Shown here: positions 37,344 to 47,168 of the stretch, in pieces | How positions within the stretch are numbered: position 1 is the first letter of the stretch | Layout: the number at the start of each line of letters is the position of its first letter | Assembly: GCA_016793325.1 (NCBI GenBank) | Contig: JAEUKI010000055.1 | Location: 124,001 to 188,000, forward strand | DNA from: Myxococcales bacterium | GTDB taxonomy: Bacteria; Myxococcota_A; Polyangia; Polyangiales; Ga0077539 | Length of the DNA stretch: 64,000 nt | Direction: 5' to 3' | The notes under the pieces: model-generated | Seen by the model: the letters and a program-made list of their open reading frames with translations, nothing else | What the model was told of the DNA's origin: nothing | Database searches by the model: none | Translations under genes and position numbers: made by a program

Positions 37344-37928
37344 TCACTGATCGCGAACGCACTGCACCGCGGGGTAGTCCGGGCCGAGGCACGCTTGGAC
37401 GCGCATGAGGCACTCGGGCTCTCGTTCGCGACGGCGGGCGCAGGACTGCAGGGCGTTCCACTGCGTTCCGCACCGCGTGAGGATGCACGCGTCGTCTTCG
37501 CACATGCTCTCGATGATGCACATCTCGAGCGCGCGGTTCTCCATCGGGCAGCACATCGTCAGCGCTTCGAAGAGGCAGTCTGCGCAGTTGGTGTCGCTCT
37601 GCGCGCACGTCTGCTGACAGGTCGCGTTCGTGCCGCAGTTGCAGAGACAATCGCGAACGCTCTGCCCGCAGCGGCCCGGATTGATGATGACGTCGACGGG
37701 CCCCATCGCGTCGGGCTGCGACGTCGCGTCCATGGGCGTTGTCGATGCGTCCCCGCGCGCGTCCATCGACGTCGCGTCGCCGCCGTCGGCCGCGCTCGTC
37801 GCTGAATCGACCGCCCCGTCGTTTGGCGGGACGACCGCGGGAGCGCAGCCAGTGACATAGCTGGGCACCAAGAGCGCCACCATCGTTGCCAGGAGCGCTC
37901 TCGTTGCCAAACTGCAAGGAACTTCCAT
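37344..37928 (-). CDS. Cys-rich lipoprotein, hypothetical
   Basis: The 194-residue protein has a leader ending in a lipobox-like VTGC, an Asp/Ala/Thr-rich linker (DGGDATSMDARGDAST) and a compact domain with about 19 cysteines (CNCGTNATCQQTCAQ, CADCLFEALTMCCP, CIIESMCEDDAC). It is probably a disulfide-stabilised surface domain; I do not recognise it beyond that. ATG 37928 is preferred because the frame upstream is Arg-rich. It is divergent from the PEGA/TPR gene with 127 bases between them. Confidence 0.72.
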   Translation of the reverse strand: MEVPCSLATRALLATMVALLVPSYVTGCAPAVVPPNDGAVDSATSAADGGDATSMDARGDASTTPMDATSQPDAMGPVDVIINPGRCGQSVRDCLCNCGTNATCQQTCAQSDTNCADCLFEALTMCCPMENRALEMCIIESMCEDDACILTRCGTQWNALQSCARRREREPECLMRVQACLGPDYPAVQCVRDQ

Positions 37929-38055
37929 GGCTTCATCGTACATCGTTCGTCGTACGCGGCGCAGGCCCTTTGAAATTCGCCGCGGCTTCGAGGCGGGCGT
38001 TCGCTGGTTGGAAGGAATTCGCACTCGCCTGCGCGCACGTGCTACGCGCAAGTCG

Positions 38056-39117
38056 ATGCAGTTTCTTCAGCGTGAATCTCGTTCACGCGCCCTCGCGTCG
38101 CTCGCGGCCGCGTCGGTGCTCTCGCTCTCGAGCGTCGCGATCGCGCAGACGCCGGACCTCACGACGCGGCGATTGCTCATCGAGCAAGGTCAGACCGCGT
38201 CGCAGGCCGGCGATCACGCGCTCGCGTTGCAGCGCGCCGAACAAGCGATGGCGATTCAAGTCACGCCGTCGCTCAGGCTCTTCTATGCGCGCGAGCTCGT
38301 GGCCAACCGGCGGCCTGCCGATGCGTTTTCGCAGGCAGAATCCTGCGTGCAAGAGGTCGAGCGCGACGCGAGCGTCCCCAACCGCGACGCGCTGCTCGGC
38401 GCGTGTCGCGCCATCGAACAGCAGACGCGCTCCGAAGTGGGAACGCTCACCGTGAGCGTCACGGGAGAGCGCCCGGAGAACCTCCGAATCACGCTCTCGG
38501 GTCGGCCGATGGCGACGGCGTTGTTGGGCGTTCCCTCCGCGGTGAACCCTGGGACCGTGGTGGTGGTCGCGATGGCTGACGGGTACCGAACGGTGCGACG
38601 CGAGGTCGAAGTCGCGCGAGGCGCGCAGGCGCAGGTCGAGCTCCCGATGGAGATCGACCCGCACGCGGTCATCGGACGCGGCGCGGGCGGAGCCGGCGGT
38701 GATCCCGCGCAACCGCAGTATCGAACGCGGCCCATCTCGATCGGCGCCGTCGTGGTGACCGCGTCGGGCGCGGCGATCCTCGCGAGCTCGGGGCTCTTCT
38801 TCGCGCTTCGCCAGGGGCAAATCAGCCCGTGCGCGATCGAGCCCACCACGGGCTTCACCTGCGAAACCGCAGCTGAACGTGACGCCCTCCGCGCGCGCTC
38901 GGGCTCGATCACGACGATGAACGCGCTCACCAACGCGGCGCTCATCGGCGGCTCGATCGTGCTCGCGGGCGGCGTCGCGTGGCTCGTCGCCGATCGCGTC
39001 ACGTCGCGCGAACAAGTTCCGACTGCGCAACAACAGTCTCGAAGGCGGAGGGCTCCCGTGATCGTCGCGACGACCGACGGCCGCGGCGCACAATTGACCG
39101 TGGGAGGTTCGTGGTGA
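38056..39117 (+). CDS. Secreted TPR/PEGA-type membrane protein
   Basis: The 353-residue product has a signal peptide (ALASLAAASVLSLSSVAIAQ). A helical TPR-like segment follows (LLIEQGQTASQAGDHALALQ, FYARELVANRRPADAFSQAE), then a PEGA-like beta domain (LRITLSGRPMATALLGVPSA, NPGTVVVVAMADGYRTVRRE) and two C-terminal hydrophobic segments. This set of domains is common in myxobacterial envelope proteins of unknown role. I chose ATG 38056 at the leader. Its stop overlaps the next start (GTGA), indicating translational coupling. Confidence 0.8.
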   Translation: MQFLQRESRSRALASLAAASVLSLSSVAIAQTPDLTTRRLLIEQGQTASQAGDHALALQRAEQAMAIQVTPSLRLFYARELVANRRPADAFSQAESCVQEVERDASVPNRDALLGACRAIEQQTRSEVGTLTVSVTGERPENLRITLSGRPMATALLGVPSAVNPGTVVVVAMADGYRTVRREVEVARGAQAQVELPMEIDPHAVIGRGAGGAGGDPAQPQYRTRPISIGAVVVTASGAAILASSGLFFALRQGQISPCAIEPTTGFTCETAAERDALRARSGSITTMNALTNAALIGGSIVLAGGVAWLVADRVTSREQVPTAQQQSRRRRAPVIVATTDGRGAQLTVGGSW

Positions 39118-40931
39118 ACGCATCGCGATGGTTGGTTTCGAGCGTCGCGTGCGCGCTCGTTTCAGCGTGCACGTTGCCGGGCAACATCGACGACGCGTCG
39201 GTGCGCCAGGTCGAGGACACCGGCGTCGAAGACGTCACGGTGGAAGATGTCGCGGACGTCACGACCGATCGACCCGTGTTCGACGCGGGGGGGCCCGACA
39301 CGCCTTCACCGACGGACACGGGCGTGGACGTGCGGCCAGACGACGTTGGAACGTGCCCGGCGACGCTGCGTCCACCCACGATGATCGGACCTGTGCAGGG
39401 CGCCGTTCTCGCCGCAGCCGAGGCGCTGCTCGAAGTCGGCGCGCAAGGGGCGACGTCGGTCGAGTTTCGTGTCGGCGACACGCGCGACGCTGCGGCGATG
39501 GCTTCACCCGTGCGAGTGCCTGTCGTCGACGGTCGCGCAGAGCTCTTGATCCCGTACAACGTCTCGCAACACAACCGACCGCGCGTGTGGTTCGCGGTTG
39601 CGCGCTGCGGGACGATCTCGAGCGCCGAGTCGAGGAGCTCGTTTCGCTTCGGCACGCGTCTGCCCGAGATGTGGCGTCGCAACACGTTTTCTCGGATCGA
39701 GTACGACGCGACGGGTGACGGGCGCACGGATTTGCTCATCGCAGGCAGCGAGCAGATGCGCCTCGGCGGCGTCGTCGTCGCGATCGGCGGGACGACCGCG
39801 ATTCAACCGACATCGATCCCCGGTCTCGAGAGCACGATCTACAACGTCCACGCTCTGGGCGACGTCAACGGCAACGGCTTCGGTGACGCGTTGGTCCAGC
39901 GATCGACCGGGTTTGCGATCTACGATGGCGGCGGCGCAGGGATCGAGTCGACGCCGATCGTCACCGTGACGTCGCTCTCTGTCAGCGGAATGACGTCGAA
40001 TTCGTCGCTCGGACGCGCCGTCGCGCCGCTCGGTGACATCGATCGCGATGGGAGAGCGGACTTTGCCGTCGCTGACTTCGACAAAGTGTTCATCGTGCTC
40101 GGCAACGCGATTCGAACGGGCGGCACCACGCTCGTCCCGTCGGCGGTGATCGACATTGGCTCGTCGTACGCCGGGATTCGTTCTCTCGCGGCTGGTGACT
40201 TCGACGGCGACGGCTTCGTCGACCTCGCTGTCGCCACCCCCGGCGCGTTCTCGAACAGCGGGCGCGTGCTGGTGTATCGGAACGTCGACAATCGGTTTCC
40301 AGCCGCGAGCGCGACCCGTGAAATCTCCGCGCCAGCGCTGACGCAATTCGGCTTCTCGATGACGACCGGTGTCTTCCGCAACGACTACTCCGTCGACTTG
40401 CTCGTGGGAGCCTTGCCGCGCACGTCGCCAACGGTGCACAACGGGATGGCGCTCGTGTATCGAAGGCCGCTCGACGGGACAGTCGTTCCGATCGGTGCGC
40501 TTCCGCCAGTGACCCTGACGCCGACGCATGCCTATGGGTACGACGTCGCGACGGGAGGCGACATCGACGCCAACGGCACCGATGAGTTCGCGGTGCTCGC
40601 GCAGAACTATGCTGGAACCGCGACAGGCGCTGCGTTCGTATTCGAGGCGCAATCCGAGGTGGGTTCGCCTCCGATGGCGCGGCATCTGTTTACGCTAAGC
40701 GGCGGAGCTGGAGAGAACTACCGCGGCTCGATGGTCTCGCTCGGAACCTACGCTTCGACGACGGGCCTCGGCTTCGCCTTCGGGCATATCGATGCCACCG
40801 TAAGCTCCGTGATGGGCGTGGGCGCGGTGTACATCCGGCAGTACATCTCGACAACGTCGGTGCGCATCTCGAACACGCTGACGTTCTCGACGCTGCTCCG
40901 AGGGATGGGGCAGTCGATCGCCGGCGGCTGA
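39114..40931 (+). CDS. FG-GAP repeat lipoprotein
   Basis: The 605-residue product has a short leader with lipobox VSAC, an Asp/Val-rich spacer (VEDTGVEDVTVEDVADVTTD) and an integrin-like FG-GAP beta-propeller. Calcium-type loops are clear: DATGDGRTD, DVNGNGFGD, DIDRDGRAD, DFDGDGFVD and DIDANGTDE. It is probably a surface-exposed adhesion or binding protein. It starts at GTG 39114, overlapping the preceding stop by four bases, so it is made together with the PEGA/TPR protein. Confidence 0.85.
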   Translation: MNASRWLVSSVACALVSACTLPGNIDDASVRQVEDTGVEDVTVEDVADVTTDRPVFDAGGPDTPSPTDTGVDVRPDDVGTCPATLRPPTMIGPVQGAVLAAAEALLEVGAQGATSVEFRVGDTRDAAAMASPVRVPVVDGRAELLIPYNVSQHNRPRVWFAVARCGTISSAESRSSFRFGTRLPEMWRRNTFSRIEYDATGDGRTDLLIAGSEQMRLGGVVVAIGGTTAIQPTSIPGLESTIYNVHALGDVNGNGFGDALVQRSTGFAIYDGGGAGIESTPIVTVTSLSVSGMTSNSSLGRAVAPLGDIDRDGRADFAVADFDKVFIVLGNAIRTGGTTLVPSAVIDIGSSYAGIRSLAAGDFDGDGFVDLAVATPGAFSNSGRVLVYRNVDNRFPAASATREISAPALTQFGFSMTTGVFRNDYSVDLLVGALPRTSPTVHNGMALVYRRPLDGTVVPIGALPPVTLTPTHAYGYDVATGGDIDANGTDEFAVLAQNYAGTATGAAFVFEAQSEVGSPPMARHLFTLSGGAGENYRGSMVSLGTYASTTGLGFAFGHIDATVSSVMGVGAVYIRQYISTTSVRISNTLTFSTLLRGMGQSIAGG

Positions 40932-40984
40932 GCGCGGTCCCTCGCAGCGCTCGCGCACACACAATCAACCCGCCCCGTTGTTGT

Positions 40985-42346
40985 TCACTCCGGTCGTCGC
41001 TGGTGCTCTGCGGTGGCGTCGAGCATTTCGCGGAGGATCTTGTTCCAGTTCGCGCGGCAGCGGAGCTGCGCGAGCACGGCGAACAGGCCCACTTGCATGC
41101 GCGCGACCATCACGAAGTCCGGCGGCATGCGCATCGTCTTGCCCTTCGTGGGCATCACGCCGAGCTCCTTGATGACCTTCTTCACGGTCACCGCGCCCTG
41201 CTGAACCGCGTCGCGCAACAGCTCACGGTCGATCGTGATCTCTTCGTCCTTCGAGATCACCGCGGCGCTGTAGAGCTGGTACTCCTGGTTGATCTCGCGG
41301 GCGCGCGGGTCCATGTGCTCCATCCCGAGGAGCTTGGAGCCCTTCGCTTTCCACTCGTCGAGCTCTCCCTTGACGAGGTGCACCGCGAGCTCGCGCCACG
41401 GGCCGTGAAGCTCTTTCGGCAGCCATTTGACCGAGCCGAAATCGAGGAACGCGACCTGCCCGTCGGGCTGCACGATGTAGTTGCCCGGGTGCGGGTCCGT
41501 GTTGAACACGCCCTTGGTGAACGCGTTGCCGAGCGTGAAGCGAAAGATCGCTTTGCCGACGCGATCGCGCAGCGCTTGATCGCCGTCTTGCGCGACCTCG
41601 CGGATCGACTGGCCGCGGATGAACTCCGTCGTCAGGACGTTGCGCGCCGAGTGCGAGCGATACACGCGCGGGATGATCACGTCGGGATAGCCCTCGACGA
41701 GCGCGCGAAATCGCTCTTGGTTGCTCGCCTCGTGCGTGTAGTCGAGCTCTTCGCTGAGCCGCGTGACGACCTCGTCCATGCCCGCGCCCGTGTCCGCGCC
41801 CGGCGCCATCATCGCGAGGACGGGGCGGATCACCTCGAGGTTCTTCAGGTCGCTCCCGAGCGCCTTGTCGATGCCGGGAAACTGAACCTTCACGGCGACG
41901 TCGACCTCGGCGCCCTCGTGCGCGATCACCGCGCGATGCACCTGACCGATGGACGCCGCGGCGATGGGCTCTTTTTCGAAGCGCACGAACGCGTCGTCGA
42001 GCTTGCGATCGAGCCCGCGCTCGAGCTCGGTCTTGATCTCTTCGAACGAGACCGTCGGCGCCATGTTCTGCAGCTTCTGGAGCGCCTTCTGGTACGTGTC
42101 CGTCGCTTGCGGCGGAAGGATCCCATCGACGTACGAGAGGGTCTGTCCAACCTTGAGCGCCAGCCCCTTGAGATCGCCCAAGGTCTTCGCTGCTTGCTCT
42201 GCGGATTCGCGCAGACGCTGCTTGTCCTTTTCGTCGAACTTGCGACCGGTGACGACCTTCTCACCGATCATGGGAAGCTCCTTCGCTGCCAGCGAAACAA
42301 GCTTCAATCCTCGGGCGATTCGCCCTTTTGGCATTTCGTCGGCCAC
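40985..42346 (-). CDS. ABC1/ADCK/UbiB-family atypical kinase
   Basis: The 453-residue protein shows the family hallmarks: KxGQ motif (LALKVGQTLSYVDGILP), Ala-rich loop (IAAASIGQVHRA), ATP-binding Lys in VKVQFPG, EELDYTHEASNQ, the catalytic DPHPGNY and LDFGSVK. UbiB-type members support ubiquinone or lipid metabolism at the membrane; no quinone genes are adjacent, so the substrate is open. GTG 42346 is chosen because gaggag lies a few bases upstream; ATG 42334 is the alternative. It diverges from the TonB-receptor gene with 109 bases between starts. Confidence 0.92.
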   Translation of the reverse strand: MADEMPKGRIARGLKLVSLAAKELPMIGEKVVTGRKFDEKDKQRLRESAEQAAKTLGDLKGLALKVGQTLSYVDGILPPQATDTYQKALQKLQNMAPTVSFEEIKTELERGLDRKLDDAFVRFEKEPIAAASIGQVHRAVIAHEGAEVDVAVKVQFPGIDKALGSDLKNLEVIRPVLAMMAPGADTGAGMDEVVTRLSEELDYTHEASNQERFRALVEGYPDVIIPRVYRSHSARNVLTTEFIRGQSIREVAQDGDQALRDRVGKAIFRFTLGNAFTKGVFNTDPHPGNYIVQPDGQVAFLDFGSVKWLPKELHGPWRELAVHLVKGELDEWKAKGSKLLGMEHMDPRAREINQEYQLYSAAVISKDEEITIDRELLRDAVQQGAVTVKKVIKELGVMPTKGKTMRMPPDFVMVARMQVGLFAVLAQLRCRANWNKILREMLDATAEHQRRPE

Positions 42347-42455
42347 GCACTCTCCTCGACGGCGCGCCAACGCTAGCACACCGCTCGAATTCGAGCGCGC
42401 ACGCGAGTTGCCACGAGGCGTGAACCGGTGGCATCTCACGTACCCTCTACCGACG

Positions 42456-45170
42456 ATGCTTGCACCGAGGACTCTGACTGGCGCGCTGATCGCGCTCGTC
42501 GCGACGATCGCTCCCGCCGCCGCGCTCGCTCAGGGCGCGTTCACCGCAGGAACGACGGGCGCCTCCGACCCCGACGCTGGCGCTCCTGCGCAAACACCCG
42601 ACGCTCCGCCGCGCGTCCTGCGCTTCGCCGAAGCAGATTACCCCGAGGCCGAGCGCGCCGCGGGCCGCGAGGCGAGCGTTACGGTCGAGTTGACCGTGAC
42701 GACCGAGGGACGCGCCACGGAGGTCAACGTCGTCGAGTCCGCGGGCGAGGCCTTCGATCGCGCGGCGGTGGCCGCGGTGCAGCGGTTCGAGTTCACCCCT
42801 GCAGTGCAGGGTGGGCAGCGAATCGCCGCGCGGATTCGCTATCGCTATCGCTTTCGACTGCGCGCACAACAAGGGCCCGCGCAGCCGCATCGAGAGCCCG
42901 CGGCCGTTTTGCGCGGTGTCGTTCGCTCGCAAGACAATCGTCCGCTCGCGGGCGCCACGGTCACGGCGCAGCTCGGGACCGCAGCGCCCGTCTCCACCAC
43001 CACCGCCGCGGATGGAACGTTTCGCTTCGCGCTCGAGGCCGCAGGCGCCTACGAAGTGACCGTCCAGAGCGCGGGGCTCCGGCCGTACCGCTCGCGCGAG
43101 AGATTGTACGAGCGCGACGACGTTCGCGTGGTCTACCGCATGAGCCGACCCGCGGTGGCGTCGAACACGACGCGCACGCAACAGCCCACGCGGTCGCGGC
43201 GCGGCAACGACGATGACGAGCAGGGCGTGACCGTTCGCGGCGTTCGTCCTGCGCGCGAAGTGACGCGCACGACCCTCGAGCGACGAGAGATCACGCGCAT
43301 CCCGGGCACCGGCGGCGACGCGCTTCGATCGCTGCAGAATCTCCCGGGGATGTCTCGCGCGCCGTTTCTCTCGGGCGCGCTCATCGTGCGCGGCGCGGCG
43401 CCGGCCGACACCAACGTGCTCGTGGATGGGACGGTCGTTCCGCTGCTGTATCACTTCGGCGGACTGTCGAGCGTGATCCAGACGGAGATGCTCGATCGCA
43501 TCGATTTCTACCCGGGAAACTTCAGCGCGCGCTTCGGTCGCGCGATGGGCGGCGTCGTCGACGTGGGCCTGCGCTCGCCGCGCTCGAGCGGCTATCGCGC
43601 GGTCGTCAACGTGAGCTTGATCGACGCGTCGGTGTTCATCGAAGGCGCGATCCGACCGAACCTCACCTTCGCGATCGCGGGCCGTCGCAGCTACGTCGAC
43701 GTGGTCCTCAACGCGGTGCTCGGCGCGTTCGACACGGTCAACCTCACCGCGGCGCCCGTGTACTACGACTACCAGGGCGTGCTCGAGTGGAGGCCGCACC
43801 CGAAGCACAAGCTGCGCTTGTCCGTCTTCGGAACGGACGATCGCCTCGAGGTGTTGTTTCGGCAGCCGGGCGACATGGCCCCGTCGTTCGCGGGGAATTT
43901 CGGCTTCCAAACGCGCTACCACATCGCGCAGCTCCTCTGGACGCACGACATCGCGCCGACCACGCAAGGGCGCTTCATGTTCTCGGGAGGGCTCACGGGG
44001 CTCGGGATCTCCGCGGGCGACTTGGTGAAATTCGAGTTGAATTTCTACCCACAGAATCTCCGCTACGAGCTCTCGCACCAGTTCGTCCCCGGCGCGCGAC
44101 TCAACGTGGGCCTCGACATGGAGTGGAACCCCGGCAACACCCGCGTCGACGCCGTTCGACCCGAGCCGGGGCGCCCGCTCTCGTCCGCGCCGCGCGTGAC
44201 GACGGAGTTCACGGGGTCTGCATACTTGCCTGCCCTCTACGCCGAGGCCGAGCTTACGCCGCACACAGGGCTTCGGTTCGTCCCGGGCGTGCGTCTCGAT
44301 TACGTGGGCCCCACCCGCCAGTGGAACCTCTCTCCCCGAGGCTCCGCCCGCTGGGACATCGACCGACGCTGGGCCATCAAGGGCGGCATCGGGATGTTCA
44401 CGCAGCAGCCCGCCGCGCAGGAGTACTCGCGCGCGCCGAACAACGCGTTTCCCGGGCAATTGATCGGCAATCCGAACCTGCTCACGCAGCGCGCGACGCA
44501 CTACACGCTCGGGTTCGAGCACATCTTTTCGCCGTACATCAACGTCTCGGTCGAGGGCTTCTTGAAGTTCCTCGACAACTTGGTGGTGGCGACGCCGACG
44601 ACGCAGCTGCTCTCGCAGAACCCGCCGCCGCCGTTCAACAACAACGGCTCGGGCCTCGTGTACGGCGCGGAGGTCCTCCTTCGTCACAAGCCCAGCAGTC
44701 GCTTCTTCGGGTGGGTCGCGTACACGCTGCTCAGCTCCGTTCGTCGCGACGCGCCGGGCGGAGAGCTCTACCCGACGAGCGCGGACCAGACGCACATCCT
44801 CACGGTGCTCGGCTCCGTTCGCCTCGGACGCGGCTGGGAAGTCGGCGCGCGCTTTCGATTGGTCACGGGCTCGCCGACGACCCCCGTCGCGGGCGCGCTC
44901 TACGACGCCAACTCGTTCAGCTACGTGATGCTCAACGGGATGCGCGCGTCCGCGAGAAACCCGTACTTCCACCAGCTCGATCTGCGCGTCGACAAGACGT
45001 GGACGTACTCGTGGGGCTCGCTCTCGTTCTTCGCGGAGGTCCTCAACGCGTACTACGCGCAGAACCAAGAGGGCGTTCAGTACAACTACAACTACACCGA
45101 GAGTCAGCCAGTGATGGGCTTGCCGATCTTCCCGAACCTCGGGTTTCGCGCGGAGACGACGATCCTGTGA
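42456..45170 (+). CDS. TonB-domain/TonB-dependent receptor fusion
   Basis: The 904-residue protein has a signal peptide (ALVATIAPAAALAQ). A TonB C-terminal domain follows (about 50-130: YPEAERAAGREASVTVELTV). Next comes a carboxypeptidase-regulatory-like beta sandwich (about 150-225: LRGVVRSQDNRPLAGATVTA), a plug domain (about 270-380: ITRIPGTGGDALRSLQNLPG) and an outer-membrane barrel to the end (final ETTIL). A receptor carrying its own TonB-like domain is unusual but is seen in myxobacteria. Substrate is unknown. Its stop overlaps the following lipoprotein-like gene (GTGA), so the two are probably co-translated. Confidence 0.85.
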   Translation: MLAPRTLTGALIALVATIAPAAALAQGAFTAGTTGASDPDAGAPAQTPDAPPRVLRFAEADYPEAERAAGREASVTVELTVTTEGRATEVNVVESAGEAFDRAAVAAVQRFEFTPAVQGGQRIAARIRYRYRFRLRAQQGPAQPHREPAAVLRGVVRSQDNRPLAGATVTAQLGTAAPVSTTTAADGTFRFALEAAGAYEVTVQSAGLRPYRSRERLYERDDVRVVYRMSRPAVASNTTRTQQPTRSRRGNDDDEQGVTVRGVRPAREVTRTTLERREITRIPGTGGDALRSLQNLPGMSRAPFLSGALIVRGAAPADTNVLVDGTVVPLLYHFGGLSSVIQTEMLDRIDFYPGNFSARFGRAMGGVVDVGLRSPRSSGYRAVVNVSLIDASVFIEGAIRPNLTFAIAGRRSYVDVVLNAVLGAFDTVNLTAAPVYYDYQGVLEWRPHPKHKLRLSVFGTDDRLEVLFRQPGDMAPSFAGNFGFQTRYHIAQLLWTHDIAPTTQGRFMFSGGLTGLGISAGDLVKFELNFYPQNLRYELSHQFVPGARLNVGLDMEWNPGNTRVDAVRPEPGRPLSSAPRVTTEFTGSAYLPALYAEAELTPHTGLRFVPGVRLDYVGPTRQWNLSPRGSARWDIDRRWAIKGGIGMFTQQPAAQEYSRAPNNAFPGQLIGNPNLLTQRATHYTLGFEHIFSPYINVSVEGFLKFLDNLVVATPTTQLLSQNPPPPFNNNGSGLVYGAEVLLRHKPSSRFFGWVAYTLLSSVRRDAPGGELYPTSADQTHILTVLGSVRLGRGWEVGARFRLVTGSPTTPVAGALYDANSFSYVMLNGMRASARNPYFHQLDLRVDKTWTYSWGSLSFFAEVLNAYYAQNQEGVQYNYNYTESQPVMGLPIFPNLGFRAETTIL

Positions 45171-46237
45171 GCGCCGACATTGTGATGAAGACGAGACGCT
45201 CGAGTCGCACGCGCACGGCCCTCGTGATCGCGTCCATGGCTGTCCTCGCGACGGCGGGCGCGCAGTCGTGCGCGACGTTCACCGAGGCGTGGCAGCTCAC
45301 GGACTTTCGAATCCTCGGCGTGCGCGCGTACGCCGAGAGCGATCCGACCCGCAATTCACCGCGCCGCGGAGAGACCGCCGTCGTCGAGCTCTCGACCGCG
45401 GACGTGCGCGATCGCAACGTGCGCGTCGCGTGGCTCATCGTGGACAGCGCTGCGTTCGGCACGACCATGACCTCGGGCGACGCAGGAGCGGGCTCGACCC
45501 CGTCGCTCCCCGCGATCTCGATCTGCGACACGCCGGACTTCGCCCTCGACTTTCCCGGCCTCACGCTCCGCTGCGGAACGCGGTCGTCCTTCACGGTCCC
45601 CTCGACGGGCGGCCCCGACGCGCGCGGCCGAGAGTCGCTCACGATTTTCGGCGTCGCTTGCGCGGGCGGTCGAATTCGTGTGCGTCCCACGGGCGGCGAC
45701 GCGGGGACGGGCGCGAGCACCGGAGGCGTTCCCTTCGAGTGCACCGGCGGCGAGTCGCGCGGGTGGCCGTTTCAGTACACGATGCTCGTCGGCTCGGCCG
45801 CGGGCAACACAGGCAACGACAACCGCCATCCCCAGATCGTCGGCGTCCGCGCCGGAATCATGGGCGGAACGCTCAGCCCCGTGACGGACGCTGCGATCCC
45901 GCGCATCCAACGCTGCGCCGACCAGAGCCGCATGAGCCAATGCACGAGGCTCCGCGTCGAGGTCGACTTCAACGAAGGCGCGCGCGAGAGCTATCCCGAG
46001 CGCGACCCCAACACGAACACGATCGTCATGCGCGACGAGCGCCTCGTGACGGGCTTCATCATCACCAAGGGGAGGCTCTCGGGCGGATTTCGCACGGACA
46101 GCGCCGCGGAGCCGCGCAGCGTGATGGGCAACGACTTTCTTCCGCCCACCGAGCCTGGCGACGTTCGCATGGTGATCTACGCGACGGACGGCCGCGGCGG
46201 CTTCGACACGCGCGAGATCACGATCCGCGTCGATTGA
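45167..46237 (+). CDS. Secreted partner protein of the TonB-type receptor, hypothetical
   Basis: The 356-residue product has a hydrophobic leader (TALVIASMAVLATAGA) with a Cys after AQS, so it is exported and possibly a lipoprotein, although the lipobox is not canonical. The rest is beta-rich with an FRILGVRAYAESDPT opening often seen in receptor-associated myxobacterial proteins. The GTG 45167 start overlaps the receptor stop; ATG 45185 is an alternative. Co-occurrence suggests it works with the receptor at the outer membrane. Family not recognised. Confidence 0.7.
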   Translation: MSADIVMKTRRSSRTRTALVIASMAVLATAGAQSCATFTEAWQLTDFRILGVRAYAESDPTRNSPRRGETAVVELSTADVRDRNVRVAWLIVDSAAFGTTMTSGDAGAGSTPSLPAISICDTPDFALDFPGLTLRCGTRSSFTVPSTGGPDARGRESLTIFGVACAGGRIRVRPTGGDAGTGASTGGVPFECTGGESRGWPFQYTMLVGSAAGNTGNDNRHPQIVGVRAGIMGGTLSPVTDAAIPRIQRCADQSRMSQCTRLRVEVDFNEGARESYPERDPNTNTIVMRDERLVTGFIITKGRLSGGFRTDSAAEPRSVMGNDFLPPTEPGDVRMVIYATDGRGGFDTREITIRVD

Positions 46238-46268
46238 GCAGCGCGCGGATCGCTGTTACAGCGACGCG

Positions 46269-47168
46269 ATGCACCTCGAACTCGAGCCGCGATTCGTCGC
46301 GAAGCGGGCGCCCTCGTACGACGTCTTCGCGCACGACGGCGGCGTTCTCTTGTTGCCAGGAATGTACGGGACAGACCTCGCAGCGCTCGGCCCCGCGTAC
46401 TGGTCGCCGACGGGCGAGTCGTTCGTCGAAGCGCCCATCGACGGATCCGCGGTGAAGCTCAGCGCCACGCCCGAAGTGCGCCCGATGTTTCACGGGAACG
46501 TGACCCCGAGCGGCTACGCGTTCGTCAGCGCGTACGGCTTTCACGCGGCGAAGTTGTCCGTGGGGCCCGAAGCGCGCATCGAGCCTTCGGGGTTCGCTCC
46601 GCCGCAAGAGAGCCTCCGCATCAACGACCTCGTCGTCGACCACCACGGAACATGGTGGCTCGCGGGCTACGCGAACGGCGACGAGGCGAAGGGGAGGATC
46701 TATTCGAGCCCCGACGGCGTCGCGTGGACGCTCGTCGTCTCGGACAAGCACTGGACGCTCGCGAGGCTCTTCGCGCGGCGCGATCGCGTCGTGGGGCTGC
46801 AATTCAAGCAGTTCAGCGAAGTCACTGGCGGGACGCTCGTGAAGCTCGGGAGCGCGAAGGCGCACATGGATCACGCGGTCTTCACGGACGCAGCGATCGT
46901 CGCGGTGGGCGAGGGGATCGTGAGCGTCCTGTCGAACGGCGCGAAGAAGACCAAGTACGCGACGAGCCCTGTGCGGAGCCCGGTCCAGATGCTCGCGCTC
47001 GGCAACGGCGTGCTGATGGGTGGAAGCGAGGGGCTCTTCTTCGCGCGCGACGTCGAGCGCATCGAGTGGGAGAAGATCGCGACCGTGGGCGTTCGCGCGT
47101 TGGTCGCCGCGAAGCGCGGCCCGCTCGTGGTCACGCACGGGGGCGAGGTGCTTCCGCTGCGCGCGTAG
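46269..47168 (+). CDS. Beta-propeller-like hypothetical protein
   Basis: The 299-residue protein has no signal peptide. Repeating strand pairs with Gly/Asp turns (DVFAHDGGVLLLPGMYG, PSGYAFVSAYGFHAAKLS, HGTWWLAGYANGDEAKG, AIVAVGEGIVSVLSNGA) suggest a small cytoplasmic propeller related to sialidase or YCF48-like repeats. No catalytic residues are evident. It follows the receptor partner gene by 31 bases and converges with the Cys-rich gene, overlapping its end by 38 bases. Confidence 0.68.
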   Translation: MHLELEPRFVAKRAPSYDVFAHDGGVLLLPGMYGTDLAALGPAYWSPTGESFVEAPIDGSAVKLSATPEVRPMFHGNVTPSGYAFVSAYGFHAAKLSVGPEARIEPSGFAPPQESLRINDLVVDHHGTWWLAGYANGDEAKGRIYSSPDGVAWTLVVSDKHWTLARLFARRDRVVGLQFKQFSEVTGGTLVKLGSAKAHMDHAVFTDAAIVAVGEGIVSVLSNGAKKTKYATSPVRSPVQMLALGNGVLMGGSEGLFFARDVERIEWEKIATVGVRALVAAKRGPLVVTHGGEVLPLRA

